Shown in pieces: positions 26,270-35,015 of a DNA stretch of 64,000 nucleotides. The stretch's first letter is position 1; the number at the start of each line of letters is the position of its first letter. A model generated the notes under the pieces. It was not told the DNA's origin. It ran no database searches and saw only the letters and a list, made by a program, of their open reading frames with translations. A program made the translations under genes and the position numbers. Location of the stretch: NCBI GenBank assembly GCA_030595255.1, contig JAUVDP010000001.1, positions 1 through 64,000 on the forward strand, given 5' to 3'. This DNA comes from Mycoplasmatota bacterium (GTDB lineage: Bacteria; Bacillota_I; Bacilli_A; Izemoplasmatales; Izemoplasmataceae).

Positions 26270-28309
26270 TTATAATATACCTGTTCCAAATAATGTAGCA
26301 AATACTAAACTCATTGTAGTCATTAATTTGATTAAGATATCAATTGCAGGTCCACTTGTATCTTTGAATGGATCTCCAACAGTATCTCCAGTAACTGAAG
26401 CTCTATGAGCTAAACTACCTTTACCACCATGATTACCTTGTTCAATATATTTTTTAGCATTATCCCAAGCTCCACCACTATTTGCCATGAAGATTGCAAG
26501 CATTATACCAGTTATTAATGTACCAGCAAGCATTCCACCTAGTGCCTCAGCACCAAATAAGAACCCAACTATAAGAGGTGATGCTACAGCTAATAATGCA
26601 GGAAGAATCATTTCTTTAAGAGCGGCAGTAGTAGAGATACTTACACATTTAGCATAATCAGGTTTTCCTGTACCTTCTAAAATACCAGGAATTTCTCTAA
26701 ACTGTCTTCTTACTTCTTCAATCATTTCATTTGCTGCTTTACCAACTGACTTAATTAGTAAAGAACTAAATAAGAATGCTAGCATTCCACCAATCATTAA
26801 TCCAGCAATTACTGGAGCTTTAGTTATATCTATTCCATCTAATCCAGCAGCTAAAGTAAATGCACTAAATAATGCTAAAGCTGTTAACGCAGCACTACCA
26901 ATAGCAAATCCTTTCGCTATAGCAGCAGTAGTGTTACCAACGCTATCTAGTTCATCAGTGATTTTTCTAACTTTTGGATCCATTTCTGCCATTTGTGCAA
27001 TCCCACCAGCGTTATCCGCGATAGGTCCATAAGCATCAACACCAACAGTCATTCCGGCAGTACCAAGCATACCAACAGCAGCTAGTCCAATACCGAATAA
27101 TCCACCAAAGTTAAATGCAAGCACAGTTCCAATAGCAATTAATATTACAGGTAGTGCAGTACTTTCCATACCGATTGCCATACCAGAAATAATATTAGTA
27201 GCATGTCCAGTTTCAGATTGTTTTGCAACACTCTTAACATGTTTATATTCAGCAGATGTATAATATTCACTAATTAATCCAATTAATAAACCTACACCTA
27301 GTCCTAATACAATACTTATAAATGGTCCATACTCATGAGTGATTTTATCTGTTTCAACAACAAATATTCCTTCTTTTATAAAATACCAGTTTAAGAAGAA
27401 TACAGAAATAATAAATAATAATCCACTTATATAAGTCCCTATCTTCAAGGCTTTATGAGGATTAGATCCATCTTTACCTTTAACAAATGTACTTCCTATC
27501 ATTGAAGATAGCACACCCATACCAGCAACTATTAATACAAAAATAACACCAGTAGTTGCATACCATATAGCACCAATTGTAGCAGCACCAATAATAGAAC
27601 TTACATAACTTTCAAGTAAGTCACTACCCATACCAGCAACATCACCAACATTGTCCCCAACGTTATCAGCGATTACTGCAGGATTACGAGGATCATCTTC
27701 TGGTATTCCAGCTTCAACTTTACCTACAAGGTCAGCTCCAACATCAGCGGCTTTAGTGAAAATCCCACCACCAACACGGCCAAACAATGCAATACTTGAT
27801 GCACCTAAACTATATCCAGCTGCTATTTCAACAGCGTCATAAGCACCAATATCTAAAAAATAATGTGATACATAAAATACAATAATTACACCTAGTAGAC
27901 CAAAACCTACTACGCTCATTCCCATTACTGCTCCACCTTTGAATGCAACACCTAAAGCTCTTTGCATACCATGTTGTTCAGCCGCAGTAGCTGTTCTTGA
28001 ATTTGAATCTGTAGCACTTTTCATTCCTACAATTCCTGCTAATGCACTAAATACTGCTCCTAATACAAAAGCAAATGCAGTCTCAACACCTAACGCCAAA
28101 GCAATGGCAGGGGCTGCAACAATTACAAAAATAATAATTACGAAATACTCCTTTTTCAAGAATGCTGTTGCACCCTCTTTAATGAATCCTGAAATCTCAG
28201 CCACTTTCTCTGATCCTACAGGTGCTTTTAAAACTTGTTTATAAAGATAAAAAGCATATACTAGTGCACTTAAACTAAGTCCAAGGGCAATGTAAAGAAA
28301 AAAATCCAT
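26270..28309 (-). CDS. hppA: Membrane-bound ion-pumping pyrophosphatase
   Basis: A 679-residue polytopic pump that couples pyrophosphate hydrolysis to H+ or Na+ export. The pyrophosphate/magnesium motif DNVGDNVGDVAGMGSDL is present, as is a second acidic motif near the C-terminus (GDTVGDPFKDTSGPA). The determinant segment reads GNTTAAIAKG, with Ala at both positions that are Lys/Thr in K+-independent enzymes, so it should be the K+-dependent type; the ion pumped is not resolved. ATG 28309 follows GAGGAGG; upstream starts precede that site. The promoter carries a cre-like site. Confidence 0.93.
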   Translation of the reverse strand: MDFFLYIALGLSLSALVYAFYLYKQVLKAPVGSEKVAEISGFIKEGATAFLKKEYFVIIIFVIVAAPAIALALGVETAFAFVLGAVFSALAGIVGMKSATDSNSRTATAAEQHGMQRALGVAFKGGAVMGMSVVGFGLLGVIIVFYVSHYFLDIGAYDAVEIAAGYSLGASSIALFGRVGGGIFTKAADVGADLVGKVEAGIPEDDPRNPAVIADNVGDNVGDVAGMGSDLLESYVSSIIGAATIGAIWYATTGVIFVLIVAGMGVLSSMIGSTFVKGKDGSNPHKALKIGTYISGLLFIISVFFLNWYFIKEGIFVVETDKITHEYGPFISIVLGLGVGLLIGLISEYYTSAEYKHVKSVAKQSETGHATNIISGMAIGMESTALPVILIAIGTVLAFNFGGLFGIGLAAVGMLGTAGMTVGVDAYGPIADNAGGIAQMAEMDPKVRKITDELDSVGNTTAAIAKGFAIGSAALTALALFSAFTLAAGLDGIDITKAPVIAGLMIGGMLAFLFSSLLIKSVGKAANEMIEEVRRQFREIPGILEGTGKPDYAKCVSISTTAALKEMILPALLAVASPLIVGFLFGAEALGGMLAGTLITGIMLAIFMANSGGAWDNAKKYIEQGNHGGKGSLAHRASVTGDTVGDPFKDTSGPAIDILIKLMTTMSLVFATLFGTGIL

Positions 28310-28338
28310 ATGAAACCTCCTCTTATTTATCTTTAAAT

Positions 28339-28367
28339 ATTTTACCAAATAAAACGCTTTCATTCAA
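28339..28367 (-). promoter_or_regulatory. hppA promoter with internal cre-like site
   Basis: Minus-strand TTGAAT (28362-28367) and TAAAAT (28339-28344) are 17 bases apart. Between them TGAAAGCGTTTTAT (28349-28362) matches the CcpA cre consensus at 13 of 14 positions. CcpA binding here would occlude RNA polymerase. Confidence 0.65.
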
Positions 28368-28387
28368 CACATTTCGTAAACGAATTA

Positions 28388-28421
28388 TTAAAAAAAACAA
28401 ATGCAACTCAGGCATTTGTTT
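28388..28421 (-). terminator. Terminator of the CmpB-like membrane protein gene
   Basis: Arms AAACAAATGC and GCATTTGTTT with a 7-base loop and, on the minus strand, a run of T. It includes the last base of the stop codon region. Confidence 0.85.
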
Positions 28422-28926
28422 ATAAAATAAATCCAAAAGTGACAATAATGTCAATGACAAAGAGAATAAATAGGATTTTCGCAACATTATTTGAAATAGT
28501 TTTTTCAAACATTTTTATATAAGGATGAATAAAATAAATTGCTAAAAATGATAATATACCAAACAAAGAAGTAGGTATAACACAAATATATTTTAAGTTA
28601 CATGTGAAAAATAAATTATAGTCCCATAAAGATATGCCATATAAGAATTCATACCCAAATCCAGTAACCGCTTCACTGATACCTGTAGTTATAATCGCAG
28701 TTACTAATAACGCAAGCGTTCTTAATTTCTTATTGCTAATATGTTTTTCTAATACAAAGTCATACAAAATAATTGCCATTAATATACCCGCACCATATAA
28801 AGGCTGATAAGGGCCTAGAAGAACTCTGTTTTCAACCCACTCACCAAATGCGATTAAGTTTATGATTCTTTCTAGTACAAAACCACCAAATGAGTATACA
28901 AGTAAATAAATAAAATATTTCTTCAT
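28420..28926 (-). CDS. Putative ABC-transporter type IV (CmpB/DUF1113-like) membrane protein
   Basis: A 168-residue protein with about five membrane helices. The N-terminal YSFGGFVLERI and LLGPYQPLYGAG segments match the ABC_trans_CmpB family seen widely in Firmicutes. No ATPase or other transporter subunit is adjacent, so the transporter label is only a family name. It has its own promoter and terminator. Confidence 0.75.
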   Translation of the reverse strand: MKKYFIYLLVYSFGGFVLERIINLIAFGEWVENRVLLGPYQPLYGAGILMAIILYDFVLEKHISNKKLRTLALLVTAIITTGISEAVTGFGYEFLYGISLWDYNLFFTCNLKYICVIPTSLFGILSFLAIYFIHPYIKMFEKTISNNVAKILFILFVIDIIVTFGFIL

Positions 28927-28947
28927 GCAATCACATCCTCATTCTTT

Positions 28948-28976
28948 ATTATACTAAAAAATAAAAAAAAAGCGAA
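28948..28976 (-). promoter_or_regulatory. Promoter of the CmpB-like gene
   Basis: Minus-strand TTCGCT (28971-28976) and TATAAT (28948-28953), spacer 17 bases. Confidence 0.5.
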
Positions 28977-29024
28977 AAAATATGAATACACTGCATTATT
29001 ATGCTATATTAATAGAGATAATTT

Positions 29025-29033
29025 TGTTATAAT
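29025..29033 (+). promoter_or_regulatory. Extended -10 promoter of the CvfB-like gene
   Basis: TGTTATAAT at 29025-29033, 19 bases before the start codon at 29052; no clear -35. Confidence 0.55.
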
Positions 29034-29051
29034 CAAGATGAGGTGATACAT

Positions 29052-29912
29052 ATGGCACTAGCAATGGGGAAATATAATATATTAAAAGTATTAAGGGAAT
29101 CAGATTTAGCTTATATACTAACTGATGGAAGAGATGAAATATTTTTACATAAAAGACAAGCAGGTGGGATATTAGAAATAGATTCAGAAGTTGAAGCATT
29201 TCTATATTATGATAATCAAAAAAGAATAACTGCTACTTTAAATAAGCCAACTGTTGATACAGTTAAAGCTGCATTTGTAAAAGTAGTTGGAGTTAACCCA
29301 CACTTAGGTGTATTTTTAGATGTAGGTCTTATTAAAGATCTTTTATTATCTAGAGATGATTTATCTTTTAAGAAAAAAGAATGGCCACTAGTTGGGGATG
29401 AAATACTAGTAAAAATGAAAGTTTCAAGAAACCAACTAACTGCAAAAATCATACCAAGATACGACGTTAAAAAGTATTTAACTCCTACAACTGAGCTAAT
29501 TGAAGGAGAAGGATATGTTTCTTACTGTGTATTTATCGCAGAAGAAGGCGTAGTATTTTTAACTAAAGAAGGACATTATATATATGTCTATTATAAAAAC
29601 ATGAGAAAAAGTTACCGTTTAGGTGAAAAAGCTTATGTCAAAATTAGTAAAATTAAACTAGATCATAAGTATAATGGAACATTAATCTTACAAAAAGAAT
29701 TAATGTTAAGTCAAGATGCAATAGTTATTAAAAATTATTTAGAAGCTCATGACGGTAAAATGTCTTTAACTGATAAATCAAGTCCTGAGGAAATTAATGA
29801 AGTATTTAAAATGTCTAAAGCAGCATTTAAAAGAGGTTTAGGATCTTTATATAAGGAAAAGAAAGTAATACTTGGTAAAGATGCAACAACATTAATAAAA
29901 CCTATTGAATAA
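29052..29912 (+). CDS. S1-domain RNA-binding protein, CvfB/YitL family
   Basis: A 286-residue CvfB-like protein. It shows repeated S1-like beta-barrel segments (for example KVVGVNPHLGVFLDVGL around residues 80-96) and a C-terminal winged-helix part with a GLGSLYKEKKV segment. In Staphylococcus CvfB affects virulence gene expression by binding RNA; the role here is unknown. The ATG at 29052 follows GAGGTGA; a GTG at 29043 lies in the binding site. It forms a likely operon with the next gene. Confidence 0.85.
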   Translation: MALAMGKYNILKVLRESDLAYILTDGRDEIFLHKRQAGGILEIDSEVEAFLYYDNQKRITATLNKPTVDTVKAAFVKVVGVNPHLGVFLDVGLIKDLLLSRDDLSFKKKEWPLVGDEILVKMKVSRNQLTAKIIPRYDVKKYLTPTTELIEGEGYVSYCVFIAEEGVVFLTKEGHYIYVYYKNMRKSYRLGEKAYVKISKIKLDHKYNGTLILQKELMLSQDAIVIKNYLEAHDGKMSLTDKSSPEEINEVFKMSKAAFKRGLGSLYKEKKVILGKDATTLIKPIE

Positions 29913-29962
29913 TTTAAGTACATATTATATAATTTTAAATTGAAACAAGAAAGAGTGATAGT

Positions 29963-30682
29963 ATGGGTAGAAAATTTGAAGTTAGAAAAGTAGCTAAAGG
30001 TAAAACAATGGCACTCAAGAGCAAAATTTATTCAAGATTTGGTAAAGAAATATATATGGTTGCTAAAGCAGGTGGGCCTAACCCAGATGCTAACCTTAGT
30101 TTAAAACATCTAATTGATAGAGCTAAAAAAGCTCAAGTTCCAGCAGATGTAATAAAAAGAAATATCCAAAAAGCTGAAAAAGGTATTGGTGAAGATTATA
30201 CTCCTTACCGTTATGAAGGATTTGGACCTGGTGGTACAGCAATTATAATTGACACTTTATCTGATAACGTAAATAGAACAGTTAGTGAAGTAAGAAACTG
30301 TTTTACTAAAGTTGGATGTAAAATGGGTGTTAGTGGTAGTGTTGAACATAGCTATAGTCATTTGTCTCATATAACTTTAAAGGGTATGGATGAAGAAGAA
30401 GTATTAGAAACTTTATTAATGGCTGATCTTGATATTTTAGAATTAGAAGATGTGAACGGTGAAGTTGAAATCGAAGGTAATGGATTTGATTTAGATAAAA
30501 TTCAAGAAGCATTAAAAGAAACTAATGAATCTGTAGAAATCATTGATGCTGAAAAAGGATGGTATCCTCATGTTTATGTTGAACTTGATGAAGATAACAA
30601 AGTCTTATTCCAAAAAATGATTGATTTATTAAATGATGTGGAAGATGTACAAGAAATATTCCATAATGCAAAAGAACTTTAA
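29963..30682 (+). CDS. YebC/PmpR family protein, YeeI-type
   Basis: A 239-residue YebC-family protein. The start MGRKFEVRKVAKGKT and the RFGKEIYMVAKAGGPNPDAN segment resemble the YeeI (YebC type 2) subgroup; GFGPGGTAIII is the family core. Members have been described as transcription regulators, and more recently as factors helping ribosomes through difficult peptide sequences. It is followed by a terminator. Confidence 0.88.
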   Translation: MGRKFEVRKVAKGKTMALKSKIYSRFGKEIYMVAKAGGPNPDANLSLKHLIDRAKKAQVPADVIKRNIQKAEKGIGEDYTPYRYEGFGPGGTAIIIDTLSDNVNRTVSEVRNCFTKVGCKMGVSGSVEHSYSHLSHITLKGMDEEEVLETLLMADLDILELEDVNGEVEIEGNGFDLDKIQEALKETNESVEIIDAEKGWYPHVYVELDEDNKVLFQKMIDLLNDVEDVQEIFHNAKEL

Positions 30683-30706
30683 AGCACACTAGCTGTGCTT
30701 TTTTTA
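30681..30706 (+). terminator. Terminator after the YebC-family gene
   Basis: Arms AAAGCACA and TGTGCTTT with a 5-base loop and a T tract, overlapping the stop codon. Confidence 0.88.
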
Positions 30707-30715
30707 GTGTATTAA

Positions 30716-30744
30716 TTGTATTTATAAACTTTACAAACTATACT
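30716..30744 (+). promoter_or_regulatory. Promoter of the second amino-acid ABC transporter
   Basis: TTGTAT at 30716-30721 and TATACT at 30739-30744, spacer 17 bases, 22 bases before the start codon. Confidence 0.6.
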
Positions 30745-30766
30745 AAATAAAAGAGGAGTGATATTC

Positions 30767-31576
30767 ATGAAGAAAATTGTTTTAGGAATTACAGTTTTAC
30801 TCTTAGTATTTGCATTATCAGCTTGTAAGATTGATAATACATTAAAAGTTGGTATGGATTTAAGATGGCCACCTTTCGAAACAATTGATAATAATGGTGA
30901 TCCTACAGGGATAAGTGTAGATTTAGCTTATGCCTTAGGTGAATATTTAGATAAAGAAGTTGTAATTGTAGATTTAGAGTTTGGATCATTAATTACAGCT
31001 TTAGCAACAGAAGAGATTGATATAATTATTGGTTCAATGAGTATTACTGCGGATAGAGAAGCAGGAACTAACTTCACATTTAGTGATCCTTATTTCTATT
31101 TCCCTTTAATCACTGTATTAAATAAAGATTTCGCAGAAGCGAATTCAATTGAAACTAAAGAAGATTTATTTAATTATGATGGAGCAAAATTTGTTGGTCC
31201 TTTATCATTTGTTAGTTTATCAATTCCAAGAGATGAAGCTTTAAACCCTATATTATTAGAAGTTATTGACGCTAATACAGCGGTTTTAGAAGTGATTAGT
31301 GGAGCAGCAGATGCGTTTATTATTAGTGCATCAAGTGCAGCCGGATATCAGGCAGCTAATCCGGATACAACAATTCTTATGTGGGATCCTATTAGTTTAT
31401 CTCCTATCGGAATGGGTATGAGAGAAGACGATACACAATTACTAAAAGATGTTAATGAGTTTATTGCTGGATTAAATAATACCGATGGTGTATTTGATAT
31501 GTTAAGAGAAGACTACGATGCGATTATTGCAGAAGCTTTACCTGGACAAGGACTAGACTTCTACATTTATGATTAG
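30767..31576 (+). CDS. Amino-acid ABC transporter substrate-binding lipoprotein
   Basis: A 269-residue family 3 solute-binding lipoprotein. Lipobox LSAC follows a typical signal peptide; the mature start KVGMDLRWPPFE and the SMSITADREAG segment, with its conserved ligand Arg, are standard. The substrate cannot be read from the sequence. ATG 30767 follows AGAGGAGTGA. The gene overlaps the permease gene by 8 bases. It is a divergent paralogue of the minus-strand transporter at 22929-25101 but has no T-box. Confidence 0.87.
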   Translation: MKKIVLGITVLLLVFALSACKIDNTLKVGMDLRWPPFETIDNNGDPTGISVDLAYALGEYLDKEVVIVDLEFGSLITALATEEIDIIIGSMSITADREAGTNFTFSDPYFYFPLITVLNKDFAEANSIETKEDLFNYDGAKFVGPLSFVSLSIPRDEALNPILLEVIDANTAVLEVISGAADAFIISASSAAGYQAANPDTTILMWDPISLSPIGMGMREDDTQLLKDVNEFIAGLNNTDGVFDMLREDYDAIIAEALPGQGLDFYIYD

Positions 31577-32324
31577 TGATAGACAAAATCGAATATTAAG
31601 TTTTATAGCAGCCCTATTTATTTTCGGGCTGCTTGTTTCATTTATAATATATATGTATCCAGGTAGAGCTGATTTTGATTTAACTAAATTATATCCTTGG
31701 AAAAATATAATATTTAAGGGATGGTTACTAACAATATTTGTAAGTATAATAGTTTTAATATTAAGTGTTATTTTAGGATTCTTATTATACTTATTAACGA
31801 ACTCTAAAATACTTGTGCTTAAGTACCTAGGAGCAATATTTAATGAAATTGTATTTGGATCACCATTAGTTGTATTTTTAATAATTATTTATTATTTTAT
31901 TGGGATTCCACTTCATATAAATAATCGTTTAATAGTAGGGATTATAGCCCTTAGTTTATATATGGCACCATATATGAAAAACGTCTTTGAAGGTGCAATG
32001 GAAAGTATTGATGAAATGCAGTATCAAGCAATGACTGTATTTGGATTTACTACTTATCAAAAGTATCGATATATAATAATTCCACAATTATTAAAAATAA
32101 TAATTCCACCACTTGCGGGAAATTTAACGTTTATTGTTAAAGGAAGTAGTTTATTAAACTTTATAGGAGTACCTGAATTATATAACCAAATAGTAACTGC
32201 ACAATCAAGTACATATGCAGTAGTTGAAGGATATACATTAATGCTTATTATGTATCTAATAATTACTATTCCATTAATTAGATTAACTAGATCACTTGAA
32301 AAGAAGGTGGCATTATGGAACTAA
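31569..32324 (+). CDS. Amino-acid ABC transporter permease
   Basis: A 251-residue HisM/GlnP-type permease. It has a long first segment with two helices and a recognisable, somewhat degenerate coupling motif (QYQAMTVFGFTTYQKYRYIIIP) where most relatives have an EAAxxLG pattern. It is translationally coupled to the binding protein and overlaps the ATPase gene by 10 bases. Substrate unknown. Confidence 0.87.
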   Translation: MISDRQNRILSFIAALFIFGLLVSFIIYMYPGRADFDLTKLYPWKNIIFKGWLLTIFVSIIVLILSVILGFLLYLLTNSKILVLKYLGAIFNEIVFGSPLVVFLIIIYYFIGIPLHINNRLIVGIIALSLYMAPYMKNVFEGAMESIDEMQYQAMTVFGFTTYQKYRYIIIPQLLKIIIPPLAGNLTFIVKGSSLLNFIGVPELYNQIVTAQSSTYAVVEGYTLMLIMYLIITIPLIRLTRSLEKKVALWN

Positions 32325-33037
32325 AATTACATAATATTAATAAAACCTATGATGGAAAAGATATTCTAATAGATATTAATTTAGATATTCATGATGAATC
32401 TGGAATAGCTATTATCGGCCCTAGTGGAGCTGGTAAATCCACATTATTAAGACTTCTATCATTAATAGAAAAACCAGATAGTGGAGAAATACATGTTAAT
32501 AAGTATGACCTTAATGAAATCGAACCTGAAGAATACTATAAAAAAATAGGATTTGTATTTCAGGCACATACTCTATTTCCTCACTTAACAGTTTTAAGAA
32601 ATATAACATTAATACTTGAACAAGTTCATAAAAAAACAAAAGACGAAGCTAAAAAGATTGCTTTAGACTTGTTGAATCGCTTTGAATTAAGTGAACACAT
32701 TCATAAGAGAGCTAGTCAATTAAGCGGTGGACAAAGTCAAAGAGTTAGTATTGTAAGAGGGATTGCAATAAGTCCTGAAGTATTATTCTTTGATGAACCA
32801 ACAAGTGCACTTGATCCGGTTTTAACTCAAGAAGTTTTAAGTACAATTATTAAGTTAAGAGAAGAAAAAATGAACTTTGTAATTGTTACTCATGAAATAT
32901 TATTTGCTAAAAAAGCCGCGGACTTTATTATCTTTATGGATTGTGGGAAAATAGTAGAAATGGGACATGTAGATATACTAGAAAATCCTCAAACAGATGA
33001 ATTGAAAAAATTCTTATCTAATGTCTTCTTATGGTAA
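32315..33037 (+). CDS. Amino-acid ABC transporter ATP-binding protein
   Basis: A 240-residue polar amino-acid type ATPase with Walker A GPSGAGKST, signature LSGGQSQR, Walker [11 protein letters not shown] and switch VTHE. AAGGTGG precedes the ATG. It completes a three-gene importer and is followed by a terminator. Confidence 0.92.
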   Translation: MELKLHNINKTYDGKDILIDINLDIHDESGIAIIGPSGAGKSTLLRLLSLIEKPDSGEIHVNKYDLNEIEPEEYYKKIGFVFQAHTLFPHLTVLRNITLILEQVHKKTKDEAKKIALDLLNRFELSEHIHKRASQLSGGQSQRVSIVRGIAISPEVLFFDEPTSALDPVLTQEVLSTIIKLREEKMNFVIVTHEILFAKKAADFIIFMDCGKIVEMGHVDILENPQTDELKKFLSNVFLW

Positions 33038-33041
33038 AAAC

Positions 33042-33070
33042 AAAAACTCTATTAAATAGAGTTTTTTGTT
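33042..33070 (+). terminator. Terminator of the second amino-acid ABC operon
   Basis: Arms AAAAACTCTAT and ATAGAGTTTTT with a 3-base loop and T tail. Confidence 0.88.
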
Positions 33071-33130
33071 TGTTTATTATAATAAAAAATGATACTATTT
33101 GAGAGAGAATACTAAGAGAGAAGTGGCTTT

Positions 33131-34339
33131 ATGAAGAAATCAATTATTGTTATATTATCATTTTACTTTTTACAAGGAGTTATTCATAATTTAGGACACC
33201 CTATAACACCATCACTTGTTACTGAAATGGGAATTCCCGACTACATGTTTGGAGTCTTTTTCGCGACTATGAGTTTCGGGTTAATGCTTGGGGGACCTTT
33301 GTGGGGAACATTAGGTGATCATGGACATAAAAGGAGATATATAGTAGTTGGATTATTAGTATATAGTTTTGGACAGTACATGTTTGGTAATGTTGGAAAT
33401 CAGTATTGGATGGTTTTCTTTAGATTTGTTTCAGGATTTGGAGTAGCAGCTAGTGCAGCATTATTAATAAGTGTATTAATATGCGAATCAGGTAAAGAAA
33501 ATAGAACTAAGTATATTGGTTGGAGTGTTGCAGCATTTACTGTTGGATCAAGTTTTGGATATAAAATAGGGGGATCTTTGGGTGATATGACGTTCTTCAC
33601 TAACTTACTTGAACCTAATTTATATGGAAATATCTTTTTAATTCAAGCAGTTTTAAATACTGTTTTAGCAATATACATGTATTTTGGTTTAGCAAATATT
33701 AAACAAGTAAATAATGGAGATAAAAAACCTAGTTTAATTCAAGGATTTAAAGATATTTCAAAATTAAATCCAACATTAATCATTTTTCTAATCTCTTTAT
33801 CATTTATTTCGATTGGAATGATCAATGTTAGTAAGTTTATTGATGTTTACTTAATAGCACTTGGATTTACAACAGGTGAATTAGGAACATTTGTAATGTA
33901 TACAGGTTTTGTATCATTGTTTGCGAGTATAGTAATAGTTCCTTTAATTGCAAAATTTAAAAAAGATATGACAATTATGATTTATATACAAGTAATTAGT
34001 TCAGTTATTATTTTCTATGTTTTTAGAAGTAGTGAATTATTAATAATACTTTATTCAGTATTCATGATATATGTGATAATGAAAGCAGTTTACGCTCCAC
34101 TTGAACAAAGTTATATTTCAAGTCATGCTTCTGAAGGAAGATATGGAACAATAATGGGTGTAAGACAATCATTCTTTGCGATTGGGCTTGTAATAGGACC
34201 CTTAATTGGTGGATTCTTATATGATGAAAATCCAATATACGTTTTTGATTTTAGTGTATTAATGTTTGTTCTTGGTGGAATATTATTACTTTTAGTTAAT
34301 GGAAGAATTAGAAAAGAAAATAATGGACAAAGCGCATAA
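33131..34339 (+). CDS. MFS transporter
   Basis: A 402-residue major-facilitator protein with about twelve membrane helices. The loop 2-3 motif reads GPLWGTLGDHGHKRRY, close to the MFS signature. A second-half GTIMGVRQSFFAIGLVIGP segment resembles drug-efflux relatives such as YfmO or multidrug carriers. The substrate is not deducible. The ribosome binding site (GAGAGAAGTGG) is weak. A TATAAT at 33078-33083 may serve as -10. Confidence 0.85.
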   Translation: MKKSIIVILSFYFLQGVIHNLGHPITPSLVTEMGIPDYMFGVFFATMSFGLMLGGPLWGTLGDHGHKRRYIVVGLLVYSFGQYMFGNVGNQYWMVFFRFVSGFGVAASAALLISVLICESGKENRTKYIGWSVAAFTVGSSFGYKIGGSLGDMTFFTNLLEPNLYGNIFLIQAVLNTVLAIYMYFGLANIKQVNNGDKKPSLIQGFKDISKLNPTLIIFLISLSFISIGMINVSKFIDVYLIALGFTTGELGTFVMYTGFVSLFASIVIVPLIAKFKKDMTIMIYIQVISSVIIFYVFRSSELLIILYSVFMIYVIMKAVYAPLEQSYISSHASEGRYGTIMGVRQSFFAIGLVIGPLIGGFLYDENPIYVFDFSVLMFVLGGILLLLVNGRIRKENNGQSA

Positions 34340-34345
34340 AATAAA

Positions 34346-34374
34346 TTGCTAAGTATAGCCATTTATGATATAAT
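34346..34374 (+). promoter_or_regulatory. Promoter of pgsA
   Basis: TTGCTA at 34346-34351 and TATAAT at 34369-34374, spacer 17 bases, with an extended TGA before the -10. Confidence 0.65.
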
Positions 34375-34392
34375 TTTTATTGAGGTGATTTG

Positions 34393-34956
34393 ATGAATTT
34401 ACCAAATAAAATAAGTATGATTAGGATATTTATTATCCCTATCATGGTTGTAGCATACTATTTAGTTCCTGACACTATTCCAATTGGATATAATGTAAAT
34501 TTACTATGGTATTTAGTACCGGGATTATTTGTAATCGCTTCAATAACCGACTTTGTTGATGGATACATTGCAAGAAAATATGATTTGGTTACAACGTTCG
34601 GTAAGTTTATAGATCCACTGGCTGACAAGTTATTAGTTATGACTGCATTACTATTATTAACTGTTGATGGAATTATTCCTGTTTGGATCGTAATCACTAT
34701 TCTATCAAGAGAATTCATAGTTACAGGTATTAGACTAGTTGCAGCACCTACTGGTAAAGTAATCGCTGCAAGTAAACTAGGTAAATATAAAACAGCAACT
34801 ACTATGGTTGCATTAGTATTACTTTTAATGTTTAAGTTTGATGAAGTATTTGAGCTTTATGGAATGATTTTACTTTATATTGGACTTGTTTTAACTGTTG
34901 TTTCAGGAATTGAGTATTTCTGGAAAAATAGACATATAATCGCAGAATCAATATAA
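34393..34956 (+). CDS. pgsA: CDP-diacylglycerol-glycerol-3-phosphate 3-phosphatidyltransferase
   Basis: A 187-residue membrane enzyme making phosphatidylglycerophosphate, the committed step to phosphatidylglycerol. The CDP-alcohol phosphotransferase motif is complete: DG..AR, then G and two further Asp in DFVDGYIARKYDLVTTFG followed by FIDPLAD. ATG 34393 follows GAGGTGA. Its place just upstream of recA and rny is as in B. subtilis, but cinA, normally between pgsA and recA, is missing. Confidence 0.93.
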   Translation: MNLPNKISMIRIFIIPIMVVAYYLVPDTIPIGYNVNLLWYLVPGLFVIASITDFVDGYIARKYDLVTTFGKFIDPLADKLLVMTALLLLTVDGIIPVWIVITILSREFIVTGIRLVAAPTGKVIAASKLGKYKTATTMVALVLLLMFKFDEVFELYGMILLYIGLVLTVVSGIEYFWKNRHIIAESI

Positions 34957-35015
34957 TAAAGAAAAAAGAAGTATTTGTAAGTATTATATCTTTAGTTAAA
35001 TAAGGAGGAAATATT

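Noticed and set aside
27651-28244. Plus-strand frames opposite hppA
   Set aside because: Antisense shadows of a strongly conserved pyrophosphatase; composition rich in Ala/Pro/Thr as expected from the complement.
28323-28508. Minus-strand 61-codon frame between hppA and the CmpB-like gene
   Set aside because: Overlaps the CmpB-like gene in another frame and covers the hppA promoter and a terminator; no similarity to any family.
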